The notes: generated by a model not told the origin, from the sequence alone. Positions 41,644 through 51,119 are shown, counted from the stretch's first letter. The stretch: DNA of 64,000 nucleotides from CAVSRC01 sp963785065 (GCA_963785065.1 CAWATX010000004.1:868001-932000); one strand, 5' to 3'. Numbers and translations are program-made.

Positions 41644-42957
41644 CTATTTGGTGATGCGCGCCTCGGCCACCGCTTTCAGGAAGAGCGCGTTCATCGCGTC
41701 GGAGATACCCTCGGTCGGGCTCACCTCGAAATAGAGGCCGGGCGAAGCGCAGTTTTCCATCGCCGGCGCGATCTTGTTGGCGAAGGGCGAGATCCAGGTG
41801 TTGTACCAGTCGTTGGTCGGCAGGGCCAAATAGGTCGTGTAGAGCACCGCGATCATGATGCCGCGGTCCTTCAGCGTCTGGCACAGGGCCGGGTTGATCG
41901 GCTCCTGGCAGCGCCCGCCCGTGGTCGCCTCGGTGCAGAATGCCGAGTTGGCTTCGTCGGTGACGCCGTCGGTGACAAAGAACAGCACCTCCTTGCGCGA
42001 CCCCGGGCTCGTTCCGGTGCCGGGATGGGGGATTTTGTAGTTCATCTCCGACAGAACGCTGTCGTAGTTGGTGTCCTGGTCGAAGTTCTCATTCTGGCCC
42101 TGGACGGACATCAGGTCGACGGCCGATGCCTTGGATTTGGTGTGCGACAGGTTCGAGGACAGATGCGAGATCGTCGTCAGGCCGGCCGTCGCGGCGGAAT
42201 CGCCGAAGGTGTAGAGCGCCATGCGAAACTGGTTCGGCAACGTCTGCATGGCGGTTGCCGTATCCATGAGCCGCTGGGTCGCGGTGCGCAGCACGTCGAT
42301 GCGCATGGACACCCCAAGGCTCTTGGCGAGATTGTAGTAGTTGTTGGTGTCGGCCAGATCGTGGCAGGCGAAGGCGCAGCGATCAGGCGTGTTGTTCACC
42401 ATCTTGTCGATGTCGGCCATCGTCGCCCCCAACCCCATCGACGGCGAATTGTCGAGCAGCAGGTGGAAGTCGAAATAGGTCGCGATCTTCCACAGCGCCG
42501 ATGAGGATCCCGCCACATCGACTGTACTGAGCCCGATCAGCCCGAGAAAATAGGTCTGTACACCGGCGGTGAAACTGACGGTCGAGGTGAGCACCCCGTT
42601 GCTCTTGGAAACGTCGGCGGTGAGATTGGAGACCGTGAACCCGGTCCCCCCGGCGATGTTGGCGTCAAAGAGCTTGATCGCTTGCTGTTGGCCCGCGGGG
42701 ATCAGGCCGTCGGCGCTCATCGACGAGGCCGCGCTGAATGCCGAGGATGAGGGGACGATCGCACCGATGCTGGCGGCATCGGCGGCATCCTGAAGCCGAC
42801 TGCGGATCGCGAAGATGTTGCTGAAGTCGACGGCAGCGCCCATCGACACCACCAGGGGGATCAGCGCGACGGCGAAGATGATGGCGATGTTTCCGGCGGA
42901 ATCGCGCCTGAATCGATCGAACAAGCGGCAAACGATACGGGTTCGGTTAACCATCAC
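41644..42957 (-). CDS. TadG-like protein with TadE-type anchor and von Willebrand A domain
   Basis: A 437-residue protein. Residues about 17-45 (FRRDSAGNIAIIFAVALIPL, then VVSMGAAVDFS) form the TadE/TadG-like membrane anchor. The following RSRLQDAADAAS is the standard Flp-pilus-associated motif. From about residue 160 a von Willebrand A fold shows DNSPSM, the metal-ion site, and FFVTDGVTDEA. Such proteins sit in the envelope and are linked to Tad pilus systems, but no other tad gene is in this window. The operon context is single-gene. Confidence 0.92.
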   Translation of the reverse strand: MMVNRTRIVCRLFDRFRRDSAGNIAIIFAVALIPLVVSMGAAVDFSNIFAIRSRLQDAADAASIGAIVPSSSAFSAASSMSADGLIPAGQQQAIKLFDANIAGGTGFTVSNLTADVSKSNGVLTSTVSFTAGVQTYFLGLIGLSTVDVAGSSSALWKIATYFDFHLLLDNSPSMGLGATMADIDKMVNNTPDRCAFACHDLADTNNYYNLAKSLGVSMRIDVLRTATQRLMDTATAMQTLPNQFRMALYTFGDSAATAGLTTISHLSSNLSHTKSKASAVDLMSVQGQNENFDQDTNYDSVLSEMNYKIPHPGTGTSPGSRKEVLFFVTDGVTDEANSAFCTEATTGGRCQEPINPALCQTLKDRGIMIAVLYTTYLALPTNDWYNTWISPFANKIAPAMENCASPGLYFEVSPTEGISDAMNALFLKAVAEARITK

Positions 42958-43384
42958 GCCAGTCCAGGACTCTCACACCGAGGTCTTCATCCTGCTGTAG
43001 CGAGAATTTCGTGACTCCGGCCCTAACAGGGAAGGGTCTCCTGCTTGCTGGCACCGGTATTTCTGACATGAGGATTAAGCGATCGCAAAGAGCATGGCAG
43101 GCGCGCCCGGGAAACGCCGGGCGGACCGTAGCTTATGCGGCGCCCGCCGCCTCTGCACCGAAACGCCATGGTGCTGATGATCGAGCCGGGGATGACGATC
43201 GCGCCCGGACGAATCATGGTGCACGAGGAAGACATCGTCATCCGCGACAGCGGGCCGGAACTGCTCCCCCCGCGTGCGCCGCCGAGCTGCCGGCGCTGGG
43301 ATAGGGCAAGGGCCCAAATCCGGCGCCATCGTTGCTTTTCGCCCACGCATGCTAGGGTGGCATGGGGCGACGAGGAGGGAATCG
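42958..43384. other. Divergent intergenic region without a convincing gene
   Basis: About 430 bases between the TadG-like gene and the antiporter gene. A short plus-strand frame from 43167 (MVLMIEPGMTIAPGRIMVHE, then EDIVIRDSGPELLPP) looks somewhat protein-like but runs on into antisense-type sequence over the antiporter start, so I do not call it. The ribosome site of the antiporter (GAGGAGGGAATCG) ends the region. Confidence 0.35.
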
Positions 43385-44812
43385 TTGCAGGAGCATATCG
43401 CCGACCTGACCGGCATCGCGTTCATCACGACGGTGGCCGTGTTGCTCGGCTTCCTGCTCGTCCGCCTGCGGCAGCCGCCGATCGTCGGCTATATCCTGAC
43501 CGGTGTCGTGCTCGGGCCGACCGGCTTCGGCCTGGCCAGCAACACCGCCAACATCACCCTGCTCGCCGAGCTCGGCGTGATCATGCTGCTTTTCCTGGTC
43601 GGCATGGAACTGTCGGTGCGCCACTTCATGTCGGTGGCCGGACCGGCGGCAGCGGTGGCCGTTGGCCAGATCATCGTGGCGCTGGCGATCACCGGGGTCT
43701 TCGGCCTGCTGCTCGGCTGGCCGATAAGTCAGATCGTCGTGCTCGGCTTCATTGTGGCGATCTCCTCCACGGCGGTTGCCGTGCAGATACTCGACGAAGT
43801 CGGCGAACTGCGCACGTTCACCGGGCGCATCACCGTCGGCGTGCTCATCGCCCAGGACATCGCCGTGGTGCCGATGCTGATCGTCATCAGCTCGTTCACC
43901 GCCGCTGACGAGGGTGGCATCTGGCTGGCGCTCAAGCTCGGCGTGGCCGTGGTCCTGCTGTTGGCGCTTCTCAGCTATCTCGGCACGCGCCCCGGCAATT
44001 TCCGCCTGCCCTTCACCGAGGCGATCCGCGGCCGTGTGGACATGGTGGCGCTGGCCTCGATCGCCTTCTGCTTCGGCACGGCGGCGCTCACCGGCATCCT
44101 CGGCCTGTCGGCCGCCTTCGGCGCCTTCCTCGCTGGCCTGGTCATCGCCGGATCGACGCTGCGCGCCGAGGCGATCGCCGCCACCCATCCGATCCAGAGC
44201 ATCCTGGTGGTGATCTTCTTCCTGTCGATCGGCCTGCTCATCGACCTCAATTTCATCATCGCCAATCTCGGCACGGTGATCTTCTTCGTCGTCGCCGTGC
44301 TCGCGGGGAAGACGGCGGTCAACCTGCTGCTGTTGCGTCTGGTGCGGGAGCCATGGGAACGGGCCTTTCCGGCGGGACTGATGATCGCGCAGATCGGCGA
44401 GTTCTCCTTCGTGCTGGCGGCAACGGCAGTGGCCAACGGCTCGCTCAGCGGCGACGCCTATCGCCTGGCCATTGCGGTCATCGCGATCTCCCTGCTGGTC
44501 AGTCCGCTGTGGATGGTCTCGGTCCGCCGCTTCCATCTGGTGGCGCGCAACGGCATCTCCGACTTCCGCCTCGCGCTCGCCGAAGTCTATGCCGGCGAGA
44601 TCGAGGAATTCGAGCGCGGCCGCATGGCGCTGACCCGGCTTGCCCGCTTCATCGCCCGGCGGTCGAAGGCGGCGTGGATCGTGATCCGGCGAAGCACGGC
44701 AAAGCGCCGGAGCGATGCCGCCGAACAAGGTGCAGAAGCGCTTGCCCAACAGACCGCAGAGCCGGCGAGCACCGAGGTGCCGCCGGCCGATTCCACCGAC
44801 GCTTCCCGCTGA
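43385..44812 (+). CDS. Monovalent cation:proton antiporter, CPA2 family
   Basis: A 475-residue inner-membrane antiporter with about 12 helices. LRQPPIVGYILTGVVLGPTG and ELGVIMLLFLVGMELSVRHF are CPA2 (KefB/RosB-like) hallmarks, with GVLIAQDIAVVPMLIVIS in the ion-binding helix. There is no TrkA-N domain after the channel; instead a short charged tail. Start is a TTG at 43385 because GAGGAGGGA stands at the right distance and the conserved first helix follows directly. It likely exchanges K+ or Na+ for protons. Confidence 0.92.
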   Translation: MQEHIADLTGIAFITTVAVLLGFLLVRLRQPPIVGYILTGVVLGPTGFGLASNTANITLLAELGVIMLLFLVGMELSVRHFMSVAGPAAAVAVGQIIVALAITGVFGLLLGWPISQIVVLGFIVAISSTAVAVQILDEVGELRTFTGRITVGVLIAQDIAVVPMLIVISSFTAADEGGIWLALKLGVAVVLLLALLSYLGTRPGNFRLPFTEAIRGRVDMVALASIAFCFGTAALTGILGLSAAFGAFLAGLVIAGSTLRAEAIAATHPIQSILVVIFFLSIGLLIDLNFIIANLGTVIFFVVAVLAGKTAVNLLLLRLVREPWERAFPAGLMIAQIGEFSFVLAATAVANGSLSGDAYRLAIAVIAISLLVSPLWMVSVRRFHLVARNGISDFRLALAEVYAGEIEEFERGRMALTRLARFIARRSKAAWIVIRRSTAKRRSDAAEQGAEALAQQTAEPASTEVPPADSTDASR

Positions 44813-44869
44813 GGCGCGTTCGCGCTAGATTTTGCGCGAGGGTCGGGCGATCTCACGAGGAGACGAACG

Positions 44870-45178
44870 ATGCGGATATTGGCCGGATTTTTGGGGCTGG
44901 CGGCGCTCATGGCGCTCAGCGCCCCCCATGCGGCACAAGCGGCGCAGCCGCCGCGGGTGTCATCCTATAGCTGCGGCTATCTGGCTTCGACCATCGGGCC
45001 GCGCAATGTCTGGCACACCTGGTTCACCGGCTCGCGCCACCAGCTATTCGGGCCGCCCAATTGGTACACGGCGAGCCCCTGCTTCAAGACACAGGCGGCG
45101 TGCAAGGCGTGGCTCTACTGGGCGCAGACCGACTGGCCGCGCCAGAATACGTTCAGGCCGTGCTGGAAGGGCCGTTAA
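44870..45178 (+). CDS. Small secreted cysteine-containing protein, unknown
   Basis: A 102-residue protein. A clear signal peptide (residues 1-24, core LAGFLGLAALMALSA, cleavage after QAA) leads to a mature domain of about 78 residues with four cysteines (SCGY, SPCFKTQAACKAW, FRPCWKGR) and many aromatics (VWHTWFTGSRHQL). The cysteines probably form two disulfides in the periplasm. A good ribosome site (GAGGAGACG) precedes the ATG. No family recognised. Confidence 0.75.
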   Translation: MRILAGFLGLAALMALSAPHAAQAAQPPRVSSYSCGYLASTIGPRNVWHTWFTGSRHQLFGPPNWYTASPCFKTQAACKAWLYWAQTDWPRQNTFRPCWKGR

Positions 45179-45191
45179 GTCAGCATCAATG

Positions 45192-45222
45192 AAAAGGCGC
45201 GGCAACCCGAGGCTGCCGCGCC
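45192..45222 (-). terminator. Terminator of the superoxide dismutase gene
   Basis: On the minus strand the stem GGCGCGGCA / TGCCGCGCC (nine base pairs, nine-base loop) is followed by TTTTCATTG. It lies about 25 bp downstream of the sodB stop. It also follows the convergent small secreted protein gene, and could serve both directions. Confidence 0.75.
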
Positions 45223-45247
45223 CTGTGACTTGCCCGGGGTGCCGCCG

Positions 45248-45856
45248 TCAGGCGTGCGCCACCGCCTTCTCATACATCTCGAGCACGTAGTCCCAGTTGA
45301 TGAGGTTGTCGACGAAGGCCTCGAGATATTTCGGCCGCGCGTTGCGGTAGTCGATGTAATAGGAGTGCTCCCACACATCGACGCCGAGGATCGGCATGGC
45401 GCCATGGACCAGCGGGTTCTCGCCGTTGGGCGTCTTCATGACGAGGAGCTTGCCGCCCTGGACCGCGAGCCAGGCCCAGCCCGAGCCGAACTGGGTGGCG
45501 CCGGCCTGGATGAAATCGGCCTTGAACTTGTCATAGCCGCCGAGATCGGCATCGACCGCCTTGGCCAGGGCGCCGGGCAGCTTGTTGCCGCCGCCACCCT
45601 TCTTCATCCACTTCCAGAAATGGATGTGGTTGTAGTGCTGGCCCGCATTGTTGAAGAGACCGGCGTTCTTGGAATAACTCTGCTTGACGACGTCCTCGAG
45701 GCTCTTGCCCTCGAGCCCCGAGCCTTCCAGCAGCTTGTTGCCGTTGGTGACATAGGCCTGATGGTGCTTATCGTGGTGGATTTCGAGGGTTTCCTTCGAC
45801 ATGTAGGGCTGCAACGCCTCGTAGTCGTAAGGCAGGGCGGGAAGTTCAAAAGCCAT
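45248..45856 (-). CDS. sodB: Superoxide dismutase, Fe/Mn family
   Basis: A 202-residue cytosolic enzyme. Metal ligands are visible in LEIHHDKHHQAYV, NHIHFWKWM, and VDVWEHSYYIDY. AGATQFGSGWAWL points to the iron type rather than the manganese type. It converts superoxide to hydrogen peroxide and oxygen. The gene stands alone with its own terminator. In iron-sensing alphaproteobacteria Fe-SOD genes are often iron-regulated, but I see no clear operator here. Confidence 0.95.
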   Translation of the reverse strand: MAFELPALPYDYEALQPYMSKETLEIHHDKHHQAYVTNGNKLLEGSGLEGKSLEDVVKQSYSKNAGLFNNAGQHYNHIHFWKWMKKGGGGNKLPGALAKAVDADLGGYDKFKADFIQAGATQFGSGWAWLAVQGGKLLVMKTPNGENPLVHGAMPILGVDVWEHSYYIDYRNARPKYLEAFVDNLINWDYVLEMYEKAVAHA

Positions 45857-45999
45857 TGGGTCACTCCTCTGGAAGAGTTGAAAGGTCAGGAGGCGCCGCG
45901 GGCGCTCTGTGGCAGTGGGCGGGCAGACAAGGATTCGCCCCGGAACATAGGTCGCGGTGCCCTCCCCGGCAACTGCACCCGGGTGGGGATGGTTCCGCC

Positions 46000-47625
46000 T
46001 CAGCTTCTGAGGATGCTGCCGAGCACACCGCGCACGATCGCCCGGCCGACGGAACCGCCCAGCGAACCGCCCATCTGCTTGCCGATATCGGCCGCCAGGC
46101 CGCCGACGACGCGAGTGGTGACGGTGCGCGTCACCGAGCGGGCGACCCGCTGGGTGGTGGTGAGCCTGCCACGCCCCCGGTTGGTGCCCAACACGCCGCC
46201 GAGCATGCCGCCGATGCTGCCCAGTATGTCGCCGCGCCCTCCTCCGGACTGCGGCTCGGGCTTGGCGTCGCCTTTCGCCTGAGGCTCAGGCGCGCTGTCC
46301 GCTTCCGGCGCTGCCGTCTCGGTGGTCACCTTGGTCTCGATCCTGACGGAGAGGACCTCGAAGGCCGACTCGCGGTCGATCGCCTTGTCGTAGATGGCGC
46401 CGACCGGGCTCATGGCGATCACCTTCTTGCGCTCCTCGTCGCTGATCGTGCCGATACGCGAGGACGGTGGGCGCACCAGGGTGCGCTCGACGATGGAGGG
46501 CACGCCCTTGTCCATGAGGGTGGAGACCAGCGCCTCGCCGACGCCGAGCTGGCTGATGACGTCGGCGGCGGAGAAGGCCGGATTGGGCCGGAAGGTTTCG
46601 GCGGCGGCCTTGACCGCCTTCTGGTCGCGCGGGGTGAAGGCGCGCAGCGCGTGCTGCACGCGGTTGCCCATCTGGCCGAGGACGATATCGGGCACGTCGA
46701 GCGGGCTCTGGGTGACGAAATAGATGCCCACCCCCTTGGAGCGGATGAGACGGACGACCTGCTCGATCTTCTCAAGCAGCGCCTTGGGCGCGTCGTTGAA
46801 CAGAAGGTGTGCTTCGTCGAAGAAGAACACCATGCGCGGCTTTTCCGGATCGCCGATCTCGGGCAGCTCCTCGAAGAGTTCCGACATCAGCCACAGCAGG
46901 AAGGTGGCGTAGAGCCGTGGCGACTGCATGAGCTTGTCGGCGGCAAGGATGTTGATGACCCCGCGTCCGTCGGGTGTGGTGCGGATCATCTGGTTGATGT
47001 CGAGCGCCGGCTCGCCGAAGAAGCTGGTGCCGCCCTGCTCTTCCAGCACCAGCAGCTTGCGCTGGACGGTGCCGACGGTCGCCTTCGACACGTTGCCGTA
47101 GCGCGTGGTCAAGCTGGCGGCTTCCTCGGCGACGTGGGTCAGCATCGCCTGCAGGTCCTTCAGATCGAGGAGCAGCAGGCCCTCGTCGTCGGCGACGCGG
47201 AAGGCGATGTTGAGCACGCCCTCCTGGGTATCGTTGAGGTCGAGCAGGCGGGCAAACAGCAGCGGACCGATCTCGGAGACGGTGCTGCGGATCGGGTGGC
47301 CTTCGACCCCGAACAGGTCCCAGAAGACGACCGGAAACGCCTGGAACTTGTATTCGTCGGTAAACCCGATGTCGGCGGCCCGCTTGGCAAGGAAATCCTT
47401 GGCCGTTCCGGCCTCGGCGAGCCCCGCGACGTCGCCCTTCACGTCGGCACAGAAGACCGGCACGCCGGCGGCGGAAAAGCCTTCCGAGAGCACCTGAAGG
47501 CTGACCGTCTTGCCGGTTCCGGTGGCGCCGGTGATGAGGCCATGCCGGTTGCCGTAGCGCAACTCGATGTATTCCGGCTTGGTGCTCGTGCCGATGTAGA
47601 CCTTGCCCTGTTCAAGAACCGTCAT
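46000..47625 (-). CDS. HerA-like ATPase, DUF853 family (YjgR-like)
   Basis: A 541-residue cytosolic P-loop ATPase. IGTSTKPEYIELRYGNRHGL leads to Walker A GATGTGKT (residues 33-40), and RMVFFFDEAHLLF is Walker B. IYFVTQSPLDVPDIVLGQMG is the family sensor region. The C-terminal 90 residues are Gly-rich (GDILGSIGGMLGGVLG) and probably membrane-associated or disordered. The family is widespread, with no proven role. I start at the ATG at 47625 because the conserved N-terminus begins there, although the frame continues to 47721. Confidence 0.93.
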   Translation of the reverse strand: MTVLEQGKVYIGTSTKPEYIELRYGNRHGLITGATGTGKTVSLQVLSEGFSAAGVPVFCADVKGDVAGLAEAGTAKDFLAKRAADIGFTDEYKFQAFPVVFWDLFGVEGHPIRSTVSEIGPLLFARLLDLNDTQEGVLNIAFRVADDEGLLLLDLKDLQAMLTHVAEEAASLTTRYGNVSKATVGTVQRKLLVLEEQGGTSFFGEPALDINQMIRTTPDGRGVINILAADKLMQSPRLYATFLLWLMSELFEELPEIGDPEKPRMVFFFDEAHLLFNDAPKALLEKIEQVVRLIRSKGVGIYFVTQSPLDVPDIVLGQMGNRVQHALRAFTPRDQKAVKAAAETFRPNPAFSAADVISQLGVGEALVSTLMDKGVPSIVERTLVRPPSSRIGTISDEERKKVIAMSPVGAIYDKAIDRESAFEVLSVRIETKVTTETAAPEADSAPEPQAKGDAKPEPQSGGGRGDILGSIGGMLGGVLGTNRGRGRLTTTQRVARSVTRTVTTRVVGGLAADIGKQMGGSLGGSVGRAIVRGVLGSILRS

Positions 47626-47804
47626 TGTTTGCGCCCTTGGGAATCCGAACTCGCCGGGACAGATTAGCCCAGCCGCCACCCACGGCAAACGCCATGGACC
47701 CCGGTAACGCCGCGATGACACATGTGTGATGCGGCAATTCTGGCGGTTGTCTCAGGTGTTCACCTCACGCAACCATGCGGAATTGCGTTCACAAGGAGAC
47801 AGGT

Positions 47805-48248
47805 ATGCGAGTGACACTGGCGTTTTCGATGCTGGCCTTGGGGGCCGTACTTGCGGGTACGGCCTTTGCCGCGGATGACCCCATCCAGGCGCGGAAGGAC
47901 ATCATGCACAACAACCAGGAAGCGGCGAAGGTCGCTTTCGGCATGGTTCAGGGCAAGATGCCCTACGATGCCGCACAGGCGGCGGCGGCGATGAAGACGC
48001 TGCAGGACGACATGGTGGTGTTTCCGACGCTCTTCCCGGAGGGTAGCGACACGGGCGACACCCATGCCTCGCCGGCGATCTGGCAGAATATGGAGGACTT
48101 CAAGGCCCATGCCGACAAAACGGTCGCCGATGCCAAGGTTGCCGAAGCCGCGGCGCCCAACGGCCTCGACGCTTTCAAGGCGACGGTCGGTGCCATCGGC
48201 CAGGATTGCGGCAGCTGCCACGAACTGTACCGTCTGAAGCGCAACTAG
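47805..48248 (+). CDS. Cytochrome c' (c-prime), periplasmic
   Basis: A 147-residue protein with a Sec signal (residues 1-22, cleaved after AFA). The four-helix-bundle mature part starts DDPIQARKDIMHNNQEAA and ends with the C-terminal heme site CGSCH (Cys135, Cys138, His139) in GQDCGSCHELYRLKRN. Cytochromes c' bind NO or act in its detoxification. A strong AAGGAGA stands upstream of the ATG at 47805. Confidence 0.95.
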   Translation: MRVTLAFSMLALGAVLAGTAFAADDPIQARKDIMHNNQEAAKVAFGMVQGKMPYDAAQAAAAMKTLQDDMVVFPTLFPEGSDTGDTHASPAIWQNMEDFKAHADKTVADAKVAEAAAPNGLDAFKATVGAIGQDCGSCHELYRLKRN

Positions 48249-48268
48249 CCTTCGGCAGAACATGATTG

Positions 48269-48299
48269 AGCGGCCGCGCCCGGCGCGGCCGTCTTCATT
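48269..48299 (+). terminator. Terminator hairpin after cytochrome c'
   Basis: CGGCCGCGCC pairs with GGCGCGGCCG to give a long GC stem with almost no loop, followed by TCTTCATTC. It lies 22 bp after the stop and directly before the convergent M20 gene end, so it may stop transcription from both sides. Confidence 0.6.
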
Positions 48300-49665
48300 C
48301 AGCGAGCGCCGCCAGGACCCGCGCCCACGAACGGATGCCGCCGCGGAAGCTTTCGAGGTCGTATTTCTCGTTCGGTGAGTGGATGCGGTCGTCTTCGAGG
48401 CTGAAGCCGATCATCAGGGTGTTCATACCGAGGATCGACTTGAAGTCGCCGACCACGGGGATTGAACCGCCGCTGCCGGAAAGCGCCGGGTCCTTGCCCC
48501 ATTCCTCGGCAAGCGCCTTGCGGGCGCGCGGCAGAAACGGCCCGTCAAAGGGCAGGCGCAGGCCGGGGCCGCGGCCGTGGGCGGCGAATTCCACCGAGCA
48601 GTCCGCAGGAATCCGGGCGCGGACGAAGGCGCGGAAGGCGTCCACGATCTTTGCCGGGTCCTGATCGCCGACCAGGCGGAAGGAAACCTTGGCGGAGGCC
48701 TTGGACGGGATGACCGTCTTGAAGCCAGCGCCGGCATAGCCACCCGTGACGCCGTTCACCTCGCAGGTCGGCCGGGCCCAGATCTGCTCCAGTGCCGAGC
48801 GGCCGGCTTCCCCTGCCGCAATCGACAGCCCGACCTCACCGAGGAATTCACCAGCGTCGAAGCCGAGGCCATCCCATTGCTTCTTGACGTCGCTGGGGAG
48901 TTCGCCAACGCCGTCATAGAAGCCCGGCAGCGTGACGCGGCCGTTGGCATCGTGGAGGCCCGCCAGAACGTCGGCGAGCACATGCAGCGGGTTACGGGCG
49001 GCTCCGCCATACATGCCCGAATGCAGATCTCGATCGGCGCAGGTGACGGTGATCTCCTCGCCGACCAAACCGCGCAGCGAGACGGTGATCGCCGGGTGGC
49101 CGCGGCGCCACATGTCGGTGTCGCAAACAAGCGCCAGATCGGCGGTCAGCTCCCCCGCATTGGCGGCCATGAACGGCGCCAGATTGGTGCTGCCCAATTC
49201 CTCCTCGCCTTCGAGCAGCATGGTGATCTTCGCCGGCAGCCTGCCGGTAACCATCTTCCAGGCGCGGCAGGCCTCGACGAAGGTCATCAGCTGGCCCTTG
49301 TCGTCGGCCGCGCCGCGCGCCGCGATCACCTCGATGCCGTTGCGCGTGACGACGGCAGGCGCAAACGGCGGCGCGTCCCACAGATCAAGCGGATCAACCG
49401 GCTGCACGTCGTAGTGGCCGTAGAACAGCAGATGCGGCCCCTCGCCCGGGTGATGGCCGACGACGATCGGGTGGCCTGGCGTCGCCCGCGCGCCGGCGTC
49501 GAAGCCAAGGGCGATCAGTTCGGCGGCGAGCCACTCCGCCGCCTTGTGACAGGAAGCGGCATAGGCTGGATCGGTCGAGATGCTTTCGATGCGGAGCAGT
49601 TCAAACAGCCGGTCGAGGCTTGCCGGCAGGTTCTTGTCGATCCAGTCGAGGACGTCGGAGAGCAT
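48295..49665 (-). CDS. M20 family dipeptidase / metallopeptidase
   Basis: A 456-residue cytosolic dizinc peptidase. Metal and catalytic residues are in place: His84 and Asp86 in GHYDVQP, Asp121 or Asp122 in GAADDKGQ, Glu154/Glu155 in LEGEEELGS, and a histidine in RDLHSGMYGG in the dimerisation domain. It resembles carnosinase-like M20A dipeptidases that cleave short peptides. I start at the ATG at 49665; the longer frame on this strand is antisense to the next gene. Confidence 0.94.
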   Translation of the reverse strand: MLSDVLDWIDKNLPASLDRLFELLRIESISTDPAYAASCHKAAEWLAAELIALGFDAGARATPGHPIVVGHHPGEGPHLLFYGHYDVQPVDPLDLWDAPPFAPAVVTRNGIEVIAARGAADDKGQLMTFVEACRAWKMVTGRLPAKITMLLEGEEELGSTNLAPFMAANAGELTADLALVCDTDMWRRGHPAITVSLRGLVGEEITVTCADRDLHSGMYGGAARNPLHVLADVLAGLHDANGRVTLPGFYDGVGELPSDVKKQWDGLGFDAGEFLGEVGLSIAAGEAGRSALEQIWARPTCEVNGVTGGYAGAGFKTVIPSKASAKVSFRLVGDQDPAKIVDAFRAFVRARIPADCSVEFAAHGRGPGLRLPFDGPFLPRARKALAEEWGKDPALSGSGGSIPVVGDFKSILGMNTLMIGFSLEDDRIHSPNEKYDLESFRGGIRSWARVLAALAE

Positions 49666-49782
49666 GGTGTGATGGCTTTCGGAAGAGGGGTGATTGACAC
49701 CAACGATAACTGTCCGGCGCTGGCACGAAAAGCCGGGCCGTGGCATCAAGTGCAGTGAGCGCAAGTACGATGGAACAAACCC

Positions 49783-50121
49783 ATGGACGAATTCATCAAG
49801 CAGATCGCCGCAACCACCGGCATCGCGCCCGAGGTCGTGCGGCGCGCGACCGGCGTGATCTTCTCCTACCTTACCCGCGAAGGTCCGGCAGATGCGGTTG
49901 GCAGCCTGCTCGACGCGCTGCCCGGCAGCCGCGATCTGGCGGCCAAGAACAGCGGCCGCAGCCTGATGGGCATTTTCGGCGACCTGACTGGCGCCGGGCT
50001 CGGCATGGGCGAAATTCAGGGCTTCGCCAGCGCGCTCTTGGATGAGGCCCGCGCCAAAGCCGGGGCGGAGAAGGTCGACGCCGTTCTCGCTGCAATTCCG
50101 GGCCTCAGCCAGTTCATCTGA
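49783..50121 (+). CDS. DUF2267-like small helical protein
   Basis: A 112-residue all-helical protein. ATTGIAPEVVRRATGVIFSY and ADAVGSLLDALPGSRDLAAK resemble the DUF2267/YidB-like group of small proteins. A Gly-rich loop (GIFGDLTGAGLGMGEIQG) follows. It is a single gene convergent with the LuxR-type regulator. Role unknown. Confidence 0.65.
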   Translation: MDEFIKQIAATTGIAPEVVRRATGVIFSYLTREGPADAVGSLLDALPGSRDLAAKNSGRSLMGIFGDLTGAGLGMGEIQGFASALLDEARAKAGAEKVDAVLAAIPGLSQFI

Positions 50122-50134
50122 GGGCGGCGCGCCG

Positions 50135-50842
50135 TCACATCGTGATCTGGCCGTAGCGTAGCGCTTCGACGACCGTGTGGGTCTTGTTGAGGGCGCGCAG
50201 CTTCTCGCTGGCATTCTGCAGATGGGCGTGGACGGTGCGTTGCGAGATGGCGAGGATCGCCGCGATCTCGCCGGCCGTCTTGCCGGTCGCCGATAGCGCG
50301 ACCACTCGCCGTTCGCGCCCGGATAATTCGCCCGGCCGCGCCGGGCGCAGATAGTTCAACGCGAACAGGCGGCGGAAGGCAGCAACGCAGACATAGTCCA
50401 CGGCCAGGATGGCCGCCGTTTCCAAGGCGAGATCGGTTCCGCCGCCGACGACGACTCCCTGATAGGGCAGGAAGGCACAGATCGGAACCAACACCAGCTT
50501 GCGCCGGCCGGCCTCACCGAGGTGGGCGAGAAGCTCGGACTCCTCCGCCAGCGGGCCGTCGATTTCCTCGTTCCACACGGAGGCGCGGCGCGCCCCGAAC
50601 GCATGGTGCAGAACCGGGTCACTGGCATTGATCACCAAGCGGCGATCGCCGTGCAGATCGCCCCAGTCAAGCCGCAGAAGAAGGGGGTCGATCGGGCGGC
50701 CGGGGAGCGGCATTCCCGAGACAAGGATATGGTCCGCGCCGAACAACTCGAACGTGGCCTGTAACGCGTCCAGAACCTGCGCACCCGTCGCCTTTGCGGC
50801 AAAGCTTTCGCCCTGCGCGACCAGGCCGCTCTCGCTAATCAT
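50135..50842 (-). CDS. LuxR-family transcriptional regulator (orphan, autoinducer-binding type)
   Basis: A 235-residue regulator. The N-terminal two thirds have the size and pattern of an autoinducer-binding domain (FELFGADHILVSGMPLPGR), but the usual W/Y/D ligand set is hard to place. The C-terminal helix-turn-helix is clear: LSGRERRVVALSATGKTAGE and ISQRTVHAHLQNASEKLRAL, quoted in parts, with TKTHTVVEAL. No luxI gene lies in the window, so it is an orphan that may sense external signals or bind none. It is divergent from the methylmalonyl-CoA mutase genes. Confidence 0.9.
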   Translation of the reverse strand: MISESGLVAQGESFAAKATGAQVLDALQATFELFGADHILVSGMPLPGRPIDPLLLRLDWGDLHGDRRLVINASDPVLHHAFGARRASVWNEEIDGPLAEESELLAHLGEAGRRKLVLVPICAFLPYQGVVVGGGTDLALETAAILAVDYVCVAAFRRLFALNYLRPARPGELSGRERRVVALSATGKTAGEIAAILAISQRTVHAHLQNASEKLRALNKTHTVVEALRYGQITM

Positions 50843-51119
50843 TCAGCCCATCCCCGCCCCGCTTCAGCTAGCGGCAGGTTTGCCCGGCGTTCAATTGTGG
50901 AAAGTGACAGCGGTCGTGCAAGGCCTGCTTCCGCTTCCCGTCGCAAGTATCATACGATCGGGGACTAACGTGTTACAAGCGCAAATGCCCGCAACTCCTT
51001 TCAGGTCGGGGGATATTTTCTACGGGACGGGATAGTTTGCCGGCACTAATAGCAAGCGCGTATAAGGCAACAGCTTTTTCCTTTTTGGGCGGAGGCGGCA
51101 TGGTGCTGCGAAGGGTTTC

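Noticed and set aside
43135..43908. A 257-codon plus-strand frame over the start of the CPA2 antiporter
   Set aside because: Only its first 35 residues look protein-like; the rest is out of frame over conserved antiporter helices.
50843..51119. A cobalamin riboswitch upstream of the B12-dependent mutase genes
   Set aside because: I looked for the B12-box core (GCCACTG) and supporting stems and did not find them.
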